43,152 nucleotides of DNA from Thermoplasmatota archaeon. Lineage in GTDB: Archaea; Thermoplasmatota; Thermoplasmata; Halarchaeoplasmatales; Halarchaeoplasmataceae. The notes beneath the pieces are model-generated. The model was not told where the DNA came from, did not search any database, and saw only the letters and a list, made by a program, of their open reading frames with translations. The stretch spans positions 1 to 43,152 of the forward strand of contig JAGXLI010000010.1 of the NCBI GenBank assembly GCA_018334755.1, given 5' to 3'. Below, in pieces: positions 16,801 through 24,751 of this stretch (position 1 is its first letter; the number at the start of each line of letters is the position of its first letter). The position numbers were made by a program, and so were the translations under genes.

Positions 16801-18087
16801 TCTTGGCGCTTCGGGATTCTGAACACACGTCCATTCGTAGGGCGACATAGATCCTTCCATCTTCTGGATGGTCGAACTCGAATCCTGAGGATCGAGGGTT
16901 TCAGGTATACCCAGCCATTCCCGATAAGTTTTCAGCCAGGTCCTCACCTGCTCCTCCGCCCAATCTTCACCTTTATCTTCCAGTTCCTGCCAGTTCACTA
17001 CGGGCTCTGAAAGAGTCGGGTCTACGATCTTGTCGCCCCAGAATAACTCGTAAAGATCGAGGACAAAATCTTCTCCGAAGGGATAGATGGCCTGAGACAG
17101 GACTTTTCCCGCGTCGACCTCCTGTTTCTTTATGTTCCGGTGCATCAGGAATAGATCTGCTGCATCGACGGTCCCGTTATCCGCATACCTTTGAAGTTCC
17201 GAGTCGATACCCATCTTTTTGGCTATATCTTCGTCATAATCTCCGTACAACCTCGCGGCTTCCAAGAGCAAAGCGAGATTGACGGCTCTCTCCACGTCTT
17301 CTTCACTCAACAGACTCGTGATATTCCCTTCGTTCTCCCCGTAACCTCCGCTGGCGTTGCCGAACAAAGTTCTCATCTGAGTTATTGAAGAAAGCTGGTA
17401 GCGGATGAGTTTACCGACCTCTCCGAAAGAGCTTTTAGATTCGGATCTGAATTCCCTAAAGCGTGATCTTAAATAGAAAACGGGTGAATACACGTTTTTC
17501 TCGAAATCTTTATGATAAGTGACGTTCTGACCTGAACCTTCGCTGTACACCGACATCTCTATGTTTCCTACAACCCTCCCGTAGAGAGGAGCCTTTCCTT
17601 CCTGGAACTCGCTGATATTGGTTTCAGCCTCCTTTTTCGGTTCCGCTTGGAACGGTTCGATGAACTCCTGTCCGGTGGAGAAAGACTCGTCGGTTTCAAG
17701 CGTAGTCCTCGATTCAGAGACTATTTTGACGGACCAGTTATCGATGTAAACGAGACAGTTTTCAGTATTCAGGGGATACGTTTCGTTTAAGTAGCCTTTC
17801 AGATCTTTTTCTAACTCGGCCTGAAGCGTGAACATCTCCGGGTCTCTATTCTTGGTCAGATTATGTATCCGCTGAAGTGAAAGATGATAAGCACGGGTCG
17901 CTATGTCGTCAAGCGTCTCCCCTGCGGCCGCCGAGGTCTCCTCGGTCGGGGTATAGATAGAGATGTCTCTCTCGGATTCCTCGATATCTCCTACCAGAGC
18001 AAAAGTGATGCCTGAGAGGACCAACAGAACGACTCCCACGAGAGCAAAGGGGACTTTTCCTTGATCATCTAGGTCTTTTCGGATCAA
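13870..18087 (-). CDS. Giant surface protein with pilin-like N-terminal anchor (DUF7286-like)
   Basis: 1405 residues. The N-terminus (DDQGKVPFALVGVVLLVLSG) is one hydrophobic segment after a short charged leader, very like the opening I recall for large haloarchaeal DUF7286 proteins found beside PilB/PilC-type genes. The rest is exterior: long, acidic, with many N-x-S/T sequons and few Cys (WSCEEC near 715, single Cys elsewhere). No enzyme motif is seen. It starts at TTG 18087 after AGTAGGA; no in-frame ATG lies nearby. It follows two small pilin-like genes on the same strand. Probable role: a structural or adhesive component of the type IV pilus-like system encoded further right. Confidence 0.65.
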   Translation of the reverse strand: MIRKDLDDQGKVPFALVGVVLLVLSGITFALVGDIEESERDISIYTPTEETSAAAGETLDDIATRAYHLSLQRIHNLTKNRDPEMFTLQAELEKDLKGYLNETYPLNTENCLVYIDNWSVKIVSESRTTLETDESFSTGQEFIEPFQAEPKKEAETNISEFQEGKAPLYGRVVGNIEMSVYSEGSGQNVTYHKDFEKNVYSPVFYLRSRFREFRSESKSSFGEVGKLIRYQLSSITQMRTLFGNASGGYGENEGNITSLLSEEDVERAVNLALLLEAARLYGDYDEDIAKKMGIDSELQRYADNGTVDAADLFLMHRNIKKQEVDAGKVLSQAIYPFGEDFVLDLYELFWGDKIVDPTLSEPVVNWQELEDKGEDWAEEQVRTWLKTYREWLGIPETLDPQDSSSTIQKMEGSMSPYEWTCVQNPEAPRPVGGHYWVFSRGPYDFTSGEWEMRSSEVPDTIDLILGDPENDNLDPEPYELTFNSDFSNVGDRTIEYYLVEESLIAKHDEDQGTPYFDTLKYILQTINRSVRQRSKDIEEETNKGFMDTISSDIADSIGTKKSDFEIDPEDNRSVLVNGTGHMIEEEGSIHKALKEFKDKASGFDKRDEWWSEGAYKKEHDDDFMYHLTKETVDLWYEAVVNLYDGGVKDMGRNPGSLSTDPPEEEQHSEGDSSEGSFAFRQDAMKDVNERVRDIAIPRRRSFKDEAWETTVGEPCWSCEECLRYRNTVIPNDAKSTWTDQAIWNRLWNDIEDGTDRVVGEQGLLSQGQISQKLMDDMDKTTDEGNYEGDHQTQGNFYDFVGENVAVRTIGEQNERENMLLNLSQKNGWLQQKFNRTLRSVKRNTHVNQERRFLATNMTQPRYNWRMNRSYDRKRQRLLNETFTVEFSDYLTEGDNLSIDIDYPEKGQHFVDVQGRYSGDLEERTNMSWSPYQTALNVSIEGTLEVNTTTDRRNIPVGVHRSTWYNGTLDLKQNFTLPLHTAQPLESDWLENDVDYRMTRRYFNLIDEEDIQSDRPLKEDAIYISRPMMNLSRAMTDVLARSSVTTDSVRTHLRGCAHSTVSKPLHSAENLSEFMKTIDEVSYETYNDTSYFEFIDDHRRMLADRNMDRLEYPYMGFDLDYNVENSPLKTEFQSNNTRISFDLGQDDYVYEVKRHGSIDLSIEVDPSKDERVVIHADQNTTLDNYSFDLRYPQKTISLDEAGLRSIKSSIFSNISLPNLGGNYSIDVGLRTTEGELPDKVHRWIESSVEERNDTYEGFIRFSKRLLREMNDDSDVLKDLENVGFYLDIDGNMNRTYIYWTNQTEKRGIKSFSRMLINRIRDIGRELGASNPAPSIFARIDKDGLNNRSFEVLGAEGNYTKGNLAWWASSEPSIGVGRKGDYFIGEVGRADKNKYIRFGKVYCEPEN

Positions 18088-18154
18088 ATCCTACTGCCTC
18101 TCTTCATATAAATTAAGCTCTTGGAGATTATTTATAGATTATGCTAATTAAGGA

Positions 18155-18679
18155 TCAGATCGTCCAGACCTTGAGATTTGCAGTATAAGTTTCGTTCTTC
18201 TCCGGTGTGTGAAGGTCCTGGGTGACGGAGATCACTTCGTCTCCTTCTATCCCGTGATTACTGAAGCTCAGATATGCATCACCGGAGGACCAGGCGGTGA
18301 AATTATAGTAATACTGCGGATATGTCAAATTCTGCAGGGTCTCGTTGAGAGGTCTCTCTATCCCCTTCTCTAAACTCTCATTTTCGACGGGTGTTTGTCC
18401 TCGAAGATATAGGTCTTCAACGACAAGTTCCGTTACCGTTTTATCGTCCAGGTGGATAGTCTCGTTATCATGTTCGTAAGATGTGTGATTGAGCGTCGAA
18501 TGTAGATAGGTCTCCAGAGTCGTTTCACCGTAGAGTCGTTTCATCTCCTCGCTCTCGGGTGAGCTTTGGGGTGTGGAAGCGAAGGCGAGTATCAAAGATG
18601 CGATCATCGCTATCGCGAAGAAGATCAGGGCATCTAGTAAGCTGGACTGACCGGAGTCTGAATATTTTATCCTCTTCAT
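18155..18679 (-). CDS. Pilin-like protein
   Basis: 174 residues from ATG 18679, which overlaps the previous stop (ATGA); the track's GTG 18685 would add two residues. The leader MKRIKYSDSGQSSLLDALIF followed by a hydrophobic helix (FAIAMIASLILAFA) is typical of archaeal prepilin-like proteins in haloarchaeal-style secretion clusters. The exterior domain has many N-x-S/T sites (NHTS, NETI, NESL, NETL, NLTY, NFTA), implying heavy N-glycosylation. It is the middle gene of a three-gene unit ending with the giant protein. Confidence 0.6.
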   Translation of the reverse strand: MKRIKYSDSGQSSLLDALIFFAIAMIASLILAFASTPQSSPESEEMKRLYGETTLETYLHSTLNHTSYEHDNETIHLDDKTVTELVVEDLYLRGQTPVENESLEKGIERPLNETLQNLTYPQYYYNFTAWSSGDAYLSFSNHGIEGDEVISVTQDLHTPEKNETYTANLKVWTI

Positions 18680-19164
18680 TCCCACACCTCCACTCTGAGT
18701 CTTGCGGGATGTATCTCATCGGAATCTACCACTATATTTACCGATAGTAATATCACTTTTCTACCCTTTTCATAACTCTCTTCAGTGAAGTTGGAGTCGG
18801 GTTCTTTCCTCCAAGTTTTATTGTATCTTACGGAGTAATTGCTTACGTCTGTCAGCGTTACCTTGTAATAAAAATCAGGATTGTTGAAAGAACGGGTCAG
18901 GTTCTCAGAATTGAGCCCCTCGACTTTGCTGGCATCGAATTGGCCTATCCTGTCCTTATACAGGAGTCGTTCGGAAGCTCTGACCCCCTCAGCGAATTCT
19001 ATAGCCTCTCTTTCGAATTCTGAATGTGTTGAACTCTCATCGTGCCTTTCTATGGCGGAGTACATGCTGGCCAAAAATATGAGAGTACCCACTACGACGA
19101 TCAACAGGGCAGGGACGTCCTCGTAAAAACCTATAACGCCTTCGTCGTCGATCTCTCTTCTCAT
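18676..19164 (-). CDS. Pilin-like protein
   Basis: 162 residues from ATG 19164 (MRREIDDEGVIGFYEDVPAL), then a hydrophobic helix (LIVVVGTLIFLASMY) and a soluble exterior domain. The track's start at 19191 lies only about 10 bases from an evident TATA element (cttttattaaat in the minus orientation), too close for a transcript to include it, so the internal ATG is preferred. It is the first gene of the pilin-like/giant-protein operon. Function is inferred from architecture and neighbours. Confidence 0.6.
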   Translation of the reverse strand: MRREIDDEGVIGFYEDVPALLIVVVGTLIFLASMYSAIERHDESSTHSEFEREAIEFAEGVRASERLLYKDRIGQFDASKVEGLNSENLTRSFNNPDFYYKVTLTDVSNYSVRYNKTWRKEPDSNFTEESYEKGRKVILLSVNIVVDSDEIHPARLRVEVWE

Positions 19165-19216
19165 CTCCGACGCAACTGATATAGAAATCATATTTAATAA
19201 AAGTATTTCTTTTCAA

Positions 19217-19277
19217 CCTAGGTCTTAGAGAGGATCAAAGAGATGGGAGGAGATCCCATCCTCTTGAAGGTCCTAGG
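19217..19277 (-). terminator. Long imperfect hairpin at the end of the cyanophycin synthetase gene
   Basis: cctagg at 19217-19222 pairs with cctagg at 19272-19277, agaggat pairs with atcctct further in, and an alternative inner stem gatggg/cccatc also exists. The structure covers the cphA stop codon and the short gap before the pilin-like promoter. It may be a transcript end or processing structure; no T-run follows. Confidence 0.4.
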
Positions 19278-21993
19278 CCCTATCTTTTCCAGCGTAAACT
19301 TGGGTTTCTAGGTTTCCCTGATCCCTTCTAGTTCCGCCCACCGATATCTCATTCTCCAGTATTTCAAAGTAGCTTTCCAGGTTCTCGGATGTCAGATCTA
19401 GATTGGCGTATACGATGACATCTCCGGGGTAACTTTCTCTCATAGCGGATGACACGGCTTCCCACATATCCTCTATGTTAATCGGATCTTTACCGATAGA
19501 ATGGCTTCCCTTCTGAAGTAGGGACAAAATTTCTCCGGATTCTCTCCCGCGCCTGAGATCGTCTTTTTCGGTAAATATCAGTTTATCGAAACCCTCGGCG
19601 GCTGTCTTTCCGTTCTCTACGAGACTTTCATCGCTCCTGTCTCCGAGGCCGGTATAGACCAGAGTCTTGCGGTTCTCTCCTGCCAGGTTTTCCGCAAAGT
19701 CACTTAAATTTTTCAGTCCGTCGGAATTATGGGCGTAATCTATCACTACATTTCTTCCCTCAACATCGAACACGTTCAATCTACCCGGCGTCGTCTCCTC
19801 GTTCGTCTGGAAATCCATCAAAGCGGTTTTGAACCTATCAACTTTCAGGCCGCTCGCATACGCGGCGCTCATCGCCGCTAGGGTGTTCTCTACAAGCATC
19901 TTTACTCCTCCTCTCAGATATGGTAGGTCCTTCACATTTGCTATCTCTTTCCTCTTTTCATCCATTAGATAGGCCACCAACTCGTTCCCTTCGAGGACGA
20001 AGGCCTCGCCGCCCTGGTCGATATGCTCTTCGATCAGCTGATTCTTTTCCACTCCGAAAAGGATCGGCGTGCCTCTCGCTTTTTCTATCAATCTTTCGGC
20101 GTAGTCGTCGTTCCCGTTTATGACACAGGAACCTTCTTCGTCGGTGACTTCCATGAGGAGAGATTTGATCCAGAATATATCATCTCGGTCTTCGACTCCA
20201 TCTAGACCTATATGATCCTCGCGGATATTCAGGACTACGCCGACGTCCGCTTTATCGAAACCTAGACCTCTTTTGACCATGCCGCCTCTCGCCGTTTCTA
20301 GAACGGCATAATCCACCTGAGGATCTTGAAGGACCACGTTGGCGCTCCACGGACCGGTCGTGTCTCCGTCCGCGACCTTCAAGTCGTTCGACCAGATGCC
20401 TCCGGTGACTGCAAGACCGGTGTGATGTCCTTGGTTTCTTCCCAGACACTCGACCATCCTGGAGGTCGTGGTTTTACCATTGGTACCTGTTATAGCTACC
20501 AGAGGTATCCTTCCCTCTCCCGAGGGATAGAGATGGTCTATGATCTTCTCACCGACGGGCTGAGGTTCTCCCGCCGAGGGTGAGATGTGCATCCTCAACC
20601 CGGGGCTGGAATTCACCTCTATGATCCCCCAATTTATCTCTTCTACGGGCCGAGAGATATCCTCGGCGATTATATCTACACCCATCAGGTCCAGCCCGAT
20701 GATCCTGCTGGTCCTCTCCAGGATCCGCTTCAGTCCTTCATCGATATCTTCGGTATGATCTATCGCGGTCCCTCCGGTGCTTATATTGGCGGTCCGCCTC
20801 AACCACACGTTTTCTCCGTTCTTCGGAACGTGGTCAAGGGTCAAACCCTGCTGCTCCAGATTTATCTTCACTTCCTCGTCGATAGAAAGTTTCGTTAGTA
20901 CGGATTCGTGGTCTTCTCCTCTTTTTGGATCCTTGTTGGCGAGTTCCACCAGTTCCTTGATCGTAGAGGAGCCGTCACCGACCACGTGGGCCGGTATCCT
21001 TTTGGCCACCGCTACGACCTCGTGGTTCACGATAAGGGCCCTGTAATCCTCTCCCTTCAGATATTTTTCTACGAGGATGTACGAGGCATGTTCTTTTGCA
21101 ACGGAAAAAGCCTCTGTGAGTTCGTCCGGATTTTTTAGATTTACAAGTACGCCGTTTCCATGATTTCCGCTGACGGGTTTTATGACCACCGGATAGCCTA
21201 TATGCTCGGCTATATCCAGGGCCTCTTTCATCGACGTAGCCACTTCTCCCCTCGGGACGGGAAGACCAAGATCGGATAGAAGATCTTTACAGGTGTCCTT
21301 TTCCTGCCCGATCTCAGAGCCTATCAGGGAAGTTTCCGAGGTCTCCGGTCCCCAGATCAACTTCCTGTTCTTGCCCCAGCCCAGCGAGAAAAGGCTGTAT
21401 TCCTCGTCTATCCTCTTGTAAGGTATGTCTTTTTTCTCTGCGGCCTTCAGTATCGCGGAAGTACTGGGTCCTATCTTCTCTTTCAGGAACACCTCCCTGA
21501 TCTCCTCTAGACCGTCCTCGAAAAAGTTTTTCAAGTCCATCTCGCCCGCCAATAATCTATTCACTAGTTCTATAGAAAGCTCTAGAGCCGAGGAAGCAAC
21601 AGACGCATATTCATAACCCATAACTATCTTGTATACACTTCCTTCCTCTCTCCTGCTCTTTCCGAAGGATAGGTCGGCTCCCACGGTGTTCTGGATAGAT
21701 ATAGCTATATGCTCTATGATATGGGCCGGATAAGTCCCCTCTTCTAACCTCTCTACGAAGCCCCCCTTGTAACCTTTGGAGCAGGAATGTTCTTTCAACT
21801 CCGGTAAGAGTTCCACGACTTTTTCAGCAAAATCTTTATCGGAGGGTGTCTCCACCAAGTCTCCTAGATCCACGTAAGCTTCCATGACGGGGAAGAGAGC
21901 GTGGACGTTCGGTCCCTCCAGAAATCTCTTCCTGTTCAATTCTATCTTCTGTTCGATTTCTTCTCCGATGTTTTTTCTATCATATATTTTCAT
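19273..21993 (-). CDS. cphA: Cyanophycin synthetase (CphA1-like)
   Basis: ATP-dependent ligase family that polymerises Asp and Arg into cyanophycin, a nitrogen store. Seen in order: an N-terminal domain with FLEGPNVHALFP; an ATP-grasp ligase domain with GYPVVIKPVSGNHGNG, YRALIVNHEVVAVAKRIPAH and IIEVNSSPGLRMHISPSAG; and a MurE-like C-terminal ligase domain with the P-loop AITGTNGKTTTSRM (about residue 500), NIREDHIGLDGV and PGRLNVF. About 906 residues is full family length. The start is placed at ATG 21993 (MKIYDRKNI, with GGAGTT upstream); the track's TTG 22074 adds an atypical 27 residues. It is divergent from nadM-pncC. No cyanophycinase is in the window, so whether the product is cyanophycin is inferred. 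Confidence 0.9.
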   Translation of the reverse strand: MKIYDRKNIGEEIEQKIELNRKRFLEGPNVHALFPVMEAYVDLGDLVETPSDKDFAEKVVELLPELKEHSCSKGYKGGFVERLEEGTYPAHIIEHIAISIQNTVGADLSFGKSRREEGSVYKIVMGYEYASVASSALELSIELVNRLLAGEMDLKNFFEDGLEEIREVFLKEKIGPSTSAILKAAEKKDIPYKRIDEEYSLFSLGWGKNRKLIWGPETSETSLIGSEIGQEKDTCKDLLSDLGLPVPRGEVATSMKEALDIAEHIGYPVVIKPVSGNHGNGVLVNLKNPDELTEAFSVAKEHASYILVEKYLKGEDYRALIVNHEVVAVAKRIPAHVVGDGSSTIKELVELANKDPKRGEDHESVLTKLSIDEEVKINLEQQGLTLDHVPKNGENVWLRRTANISTGGTAIDHTEDIDEGLKRILERTSRIIGLDLMGVDIIAEDISRPVEEINWGIIEVNSSPGLRMHISPSAGEPQPVGEKIIDHLYPSGEGRIPLVAITGTNGKTTTSRMVECLGRNQGHHTGLAVTGGIWSNDLKVADGDTTGPWSANVVLQDPQVDYAVLETARGGMVKRGLGFDKADVGVVLNIREDHIGLDGVEDRDDIFWIKSLLMEVTDEEGSCVINGNDDYAERLIEKARGTPILFGVEKNQLIEEHIDQGGEAFVLEGNELVAYLMDEKRKEIANVKDLPYLRGGVKMLVENTLAAMSAAYASGLKVDRFKTALMDFQTNEETTPGRLNVFDVEGRNVVIDYAHNSDGLKNLSDFAENLAGENRKTLVYTGLGDRSDESLVENGKTAAEGFDKLIFTEKDDLRRGRESGEILSLLQKGSHSIGKDPINIEDMWEAVSSAMRESYPGDVIVYANLDLTSENLESYFEILENEISVGGTRRDQGNLETQVYAGKDRA

Positions 21994-22214
21994 ACTATCA
22001 ACTCCGTTAATTTTTTGAGCCTGAGAAAGATCGGGGATCTTGAAATCACTCACAGCGTCAAACCTCAAATTCAATAACTGATGCAGTATAGATCACCAAT
22101 AGATCTCATGATTCTCCCTAACTCACTCTATGGCTAAGGAAAATGCTCCATATATAGAAACGGATCTGAAGTATATAAACCTATCTATTTTTTCTTCTGA
22201 ATATTGGAGGGCAA

Positions 22215-22228
22215 TCTTTATAATAAAT
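22215..22228 (+). promoter_or_regulatory. TATA box of the NadM-PncC gene
   Basis: tctttataataaat is centred about 28 bases before ATG 22250, predicting a leaderless mRNA and deciding against the upstream in-frame start at 22130. Confidence 0.6.
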
Positions 22229-22249
22229 CTCATCACTTTTCAAAGCGTG

Positions 22250-23224
22250 ATGACTAGTCTATTCATAGGTAGATTTCAGCCGTTCCACAAAGGCCATCTA
22301 AAAGCGATAGAGCAGATACTCGAGGACAGGGATTCACTCATGATCGGGGTCGGCAGCGCCCAGAGAAAAAGGAAGGAGAACGATCCATTATCCGGCGGCG
22401 AGAGGATCACGATGATAAAGAGGGTCCTTGAGAGCCGGGATCTTAAAAACATAGAGGTCTATCCCGTTCCGGATATAGAGTGCCATCCTGCCTGGCCTTA
22501 TTACGTTGAAGCGATACTGCCCCGGTTCGACAGGGTCTATGGAAATTCGGAAGTCGTGCTGAACCTGTTCGAAAAGATAGGTCACGAAACCAGAAAACTG
22601 GAGCAGATAAATAGAGATGAATATTCCGGCACCGAGATCAGGAAGAGGATACGGGAGGGAAGGAAATGGAAAGGATTGGTGCCCGAAGAAGTTGCTGATT
22701 ATCTAGAGGAGATAGACATGAAAGAGAGATCGAAACCCATAATCGAGGTAAAGTCTGAAACTGAAAAGGATATAGCACATCTCCTTACCAAGAACGACAA
22801 GACGATCGCGACGGCGGAGTCCTGTACCGGCGGACTCGTCTCTAACAGGCTTACCAACGTCCCAGGATCTTCAGATTATTTTATCGCCGGTCTGGTAACT
22901 TACAGCAATAGAGCGAAGACGGAACTGTTGAACGTGGACGAAAAGATGATCGACAAGAAAGGGGCGGTGAGTTCAGAAGTCGCAGAGCAGATGGCAGAAG
23001 GCGTTAGAAAAGACCGCAATACGGATATAGGTTTATCGACCACGGGTATAGCGGGCCCCGGCGGCGGGAGCGAGGAAAAACCCGTCGGGACGGTCTATAT
23101 AGGCATATCACGAGAAGAAAAAACAGAAAATATATTATTCCAATTCAGCGGGGAGCGGGAAAAGGTAAAGGAGCAGGCCTCGGAAAAAGCCCTAAAGAGT
23201 CTCATAGATCGTCTAGAAGACTAA
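22250..23224 (+). CDS. Fused NMN adenylyltransferase (NadM) and NMN deamidase (PncC/CinA C-terminal)
   Basis: 324 residues with two enzymes of NAD metabolism. Residues 1-170 form archaeal NadM, with the nucleotidyltransferase motif GRFQPFHKGHL, GVGSAQ, and the EYSGTEIRKRI segment (ISSTxxR-equivalent), making NAD or deamido-NAD from NMN or NaMN. Residues about 180-324 form PncC/CinA-C, with TAESCTGGLVSNRL holding the probable catalytic Ser, LVTYSNRAK, and GIAGPGGGSEEKPVGTVYI, which hydrolyses NMN to NaMN. The ATG 22250 start is set by the TATA box and by alignment to NadM, whose proteins begin just before GRFQPFH. Its stop overlaps that of the converging Roadblock gene by 4 bases. The fusion implies deamidation coupled to adenylation. 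Confidence 0.9.
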   Translation: MTSLFIGRFQPFHKGHLKAIEQILEDRDSLMIGVGSAQRKRKENDPLSGGERITMIKRVLESRDLKNIEVYPVPDIECHPAWPYYVEAILPRFDRVYGNSEVVLNLFEKIGHETRKLEQINRDEYSGTEIRKRIREGRKWKGLVPEEVADYLEEIDMKERSKPIIEVKSETEKDIAHLLTKNDKTIATAESCTGGLVSNRLTNVPGSSDYFIAGLVTYSNRAKTELLNVDEKMIDKKGAVSSEVAEQMAEGVRKDRNTDIGLSTTGIAGPGGGSEEKPVGTVYIGISREEKTENILFQFSGEREKVKEQASEKALKSLIDRLED

Positions 23225-23574
23225 GTGCTCTCCTTGATAGTTTCCACTGATTTATTTATCTCCTCGAAGAGAGTACCCAGCTTTCGGGAAGCATCGACCA
23301 CTACTGAGAGCAGCAGATCCTCACCCGCGCTAGTTATGATCACCTTTCCCTCTTCCGAGTCCACTATTATCCTCCTCACGCTTCCTCGACCCAGTTCAGA
23401 ATTGGCGCTGTTCGAGGCTCCGATGATGGTGGCACACATTATGCCAAAAGTGTCTTCGTGGACGTTTCTCGGTAGGTCCGATTCGATTATTCCACCTTCC
23501 TTGTCTACTACTGCCGAACCGTAGACTCCTTTTCTTTTCAGGTTTTCAAGTATATCTCTAAATTCATCTGCCAT
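23221..23574 (-). CDS. Roadblock/LC7-domain protein (MglB-like)
   Basis: A single Roadblock/LC7 fold: an N-terminal helix (FRDILENLKRKGVYGSAVVD), a GGIIESDLP strand pair, the long central helix with MCATIIGASNSANSELG, and the closing strands RIIVDSEEGKVIIT and LLSVVVDASRKLG. Family members dimerise and regulate small GTPases (MglA/Rag/Arf-like). The start is taken as ATG 23574, with GTGAT upstream; GTG 23586 overlaps the previous stop. It is cotranscribed with the V4R gene just upstream. No small GTPase is in the window. Confidence 0.85.
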   Translation of the reverse strand: MADEFRDILENLKRKGVYGSAVVDKEGGIIESDLPRNVHEDTFGIMCATIIGASNSANSELGRGSVRRIIVDSEEGKVIITSAGEDLLLSVVVDASRKLGTLFEEINKSVETIKEST

Positions 23575-23582
23575 ATTATCAC

Positions 23583-23990
23583 TCACAGTTCTCTTTCTTT
23601 TATCTCAAATTCGCAGTGCTTGTTACCCAAGCTTTCACATTTGACTTCTTCCACTTCTATGATCTTCGGAGTGGAGTTTTCGTGAATGCTACATATGATA
23701 CCTCTCAAGATGTGGCACGAAGGGTCATCGAATGATGGGTCAGCTTCTATGCTTCCCTTCGCGATAGCTAAATTTTCTTCCAACACCATCTCCTGGGTCC
23801 ACCCTCTCCCTTCGATAAGGTTAGCTCCCTTCTCAAGATGATCGTCTTCATCTGATATCTTGTCAGCTATCTCCTCCCCTATACCCTTACCCCACAGATA
23901 GAATAGTACCTCCCATGCCTCTGCCATCAGATTTTGATAGGTGGTGGCAGTCCTCTTGATACCTTCCTCAGATAACTTGACAAATCTCAT
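23583..23990 (-). CDS. V4R-domain protein (Bet3/vinyl-reductase-like small-molecule-binding domain)
   Basis: 135 residues matching the V4R fold: a helix (TATTYQNLMAEAWEVLFYLW) running into GKGIGEEIADKI, a central region with CHILRGIICSI, and the C-terminal CESLGNKHCEFEI, in which the two Cys and nearby His resemble the metal- or ligand-binding site of V4R proteins. V4R is related to the eukaryotic TRAPP subunit Bet3. The ATG at 23990 follows GGAG and a TATA-like ttttatatt at about 24005. Its stop overlaps the Roadblock gene's GTG. The pairing suggests a common signalling complex. Confidence 0.8.
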   Translation of the reverse strand: MRFVKLSEEGIKRTATTYQNLMAEAWEVLFYLWGKGIGEEIADKISDEDDHLEKGANLIEGRGWTQEMVLEENLAIAKGSIEADPSFDDPSCHILRGIICSIHENSTPKIIEVEEVKCESLGNKHCEFEIKEREL

Positions 23991-24066
23991 CTTTTTCTCC
24001 TAATATAAAACCCTCTATTTAATTTTGAGGTAAGCATGCTAGTAAAATTCTCGGAGAGTTCGTCGA

Positions 24067-24672
24067 TCACCTGCACTCGGGACAGAGGAGTTCACCGTTC
24101 TCTTCTACTAGGCCGTCGGAATATACCCCGCAGCTCTCACAGTATCCCGAGATCTCCCTTTTCCCGGGTTCCTTGTACTTTTCGATCTCCCCTGATCTTT
24201 GGATCCTATTGTATTCCCTCGTGATATCTATGAGCGTGGGTGCTATCTCTAGTATGTCGTTCTCGGTGACTATACCGATCATATCGTCCTTTTCATCTCT
24301 CACCGGCAGTCTTCTAATCCCTAAGTTTGCCATCAATTCAGCGGCTTCCTTGATCGATCTTTTTCCTTCGATGGTCTCGACCGGGGTCGACATCACTTCC
24401 TCCACGTCGACTTCTTCCGGGTCAAGGTGTTTAGACGTCACCTCTTTCACGATGTCCATCTCCGTGATAACTCCCGTAAGATCTTTTTCTCTGTCCACGA
24501 CGACGAGGCTGCCTATATCTGCTTCCTTCATGAGCTGTGCCGCGCCTTTAACGCTCTCATCTATACCGATCACTATCGGATTGCGGGACATCACGTCCTG
24601 AACCGGTAGTTGGGAACTCTTCGATCCGTTCTGAGTTATCATACCTTCCGCCTTCCTAAATAGGTATCTCAT
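24067..24672 (-). CDS. Tandem CBS-domain protein with C-terminal zinc ribbon
   Basis: Two CBS motifs (about residues 20-80 and 88-145) form one Bateman module that usually senses adenine nucleotides or SAM: DVMSRNPIVIGIDESVKGAA with GSLVVVD, then EVMSTPVETIEGKRS with RRLPVRD and MIGIVTENDIL. The last 30 residues form a zinc ribbon, CESCG...CPEC. The start at ATG 24672 follows AGGTGAA; ATG 24642 is an alternative. It is divergent from serS. The regulated partner is unknown. The combination is common among archaeal regulatory CBS proteins. Confidence 0.85.
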   Translation of the reverse strand: MRYLFRKAEGMITQNGSKSSQLPVQDVMSRNPIVIGIDESVKGAAQLMKEADIGSLVVVDREKDLTGVITEMDIVKEVTSKHLDPEEVDVEEVMSTPVETIEGKRSIKEAAELMANLGIRRLPVRDEKDDMIGIVTENDILEIAPTLIDITREYNRIQRSGEIEKYKEPGKREISGYCESCGVYSDGLVEENGELLCPECR

Positions 24673-24717
24673 TTCACCTATATTAAATGTTTTGAGGATA
24701 GAAGAAGGTCCGCGTCC

Positions 24718-24730
24718 AAAATATTTATAG
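24718..24730 (+). promoter_or_regulatory. TATA box of serS
   Basis: aaatatttatag is centred about 27 bases before GTG 24752, so the synthetase mRNA is probably leaderless and begins at the gtgatgatg start. Confidence 0.6.
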
Positions 24731-24751
24731 TCCCTTCAGGATTCTCCCACT

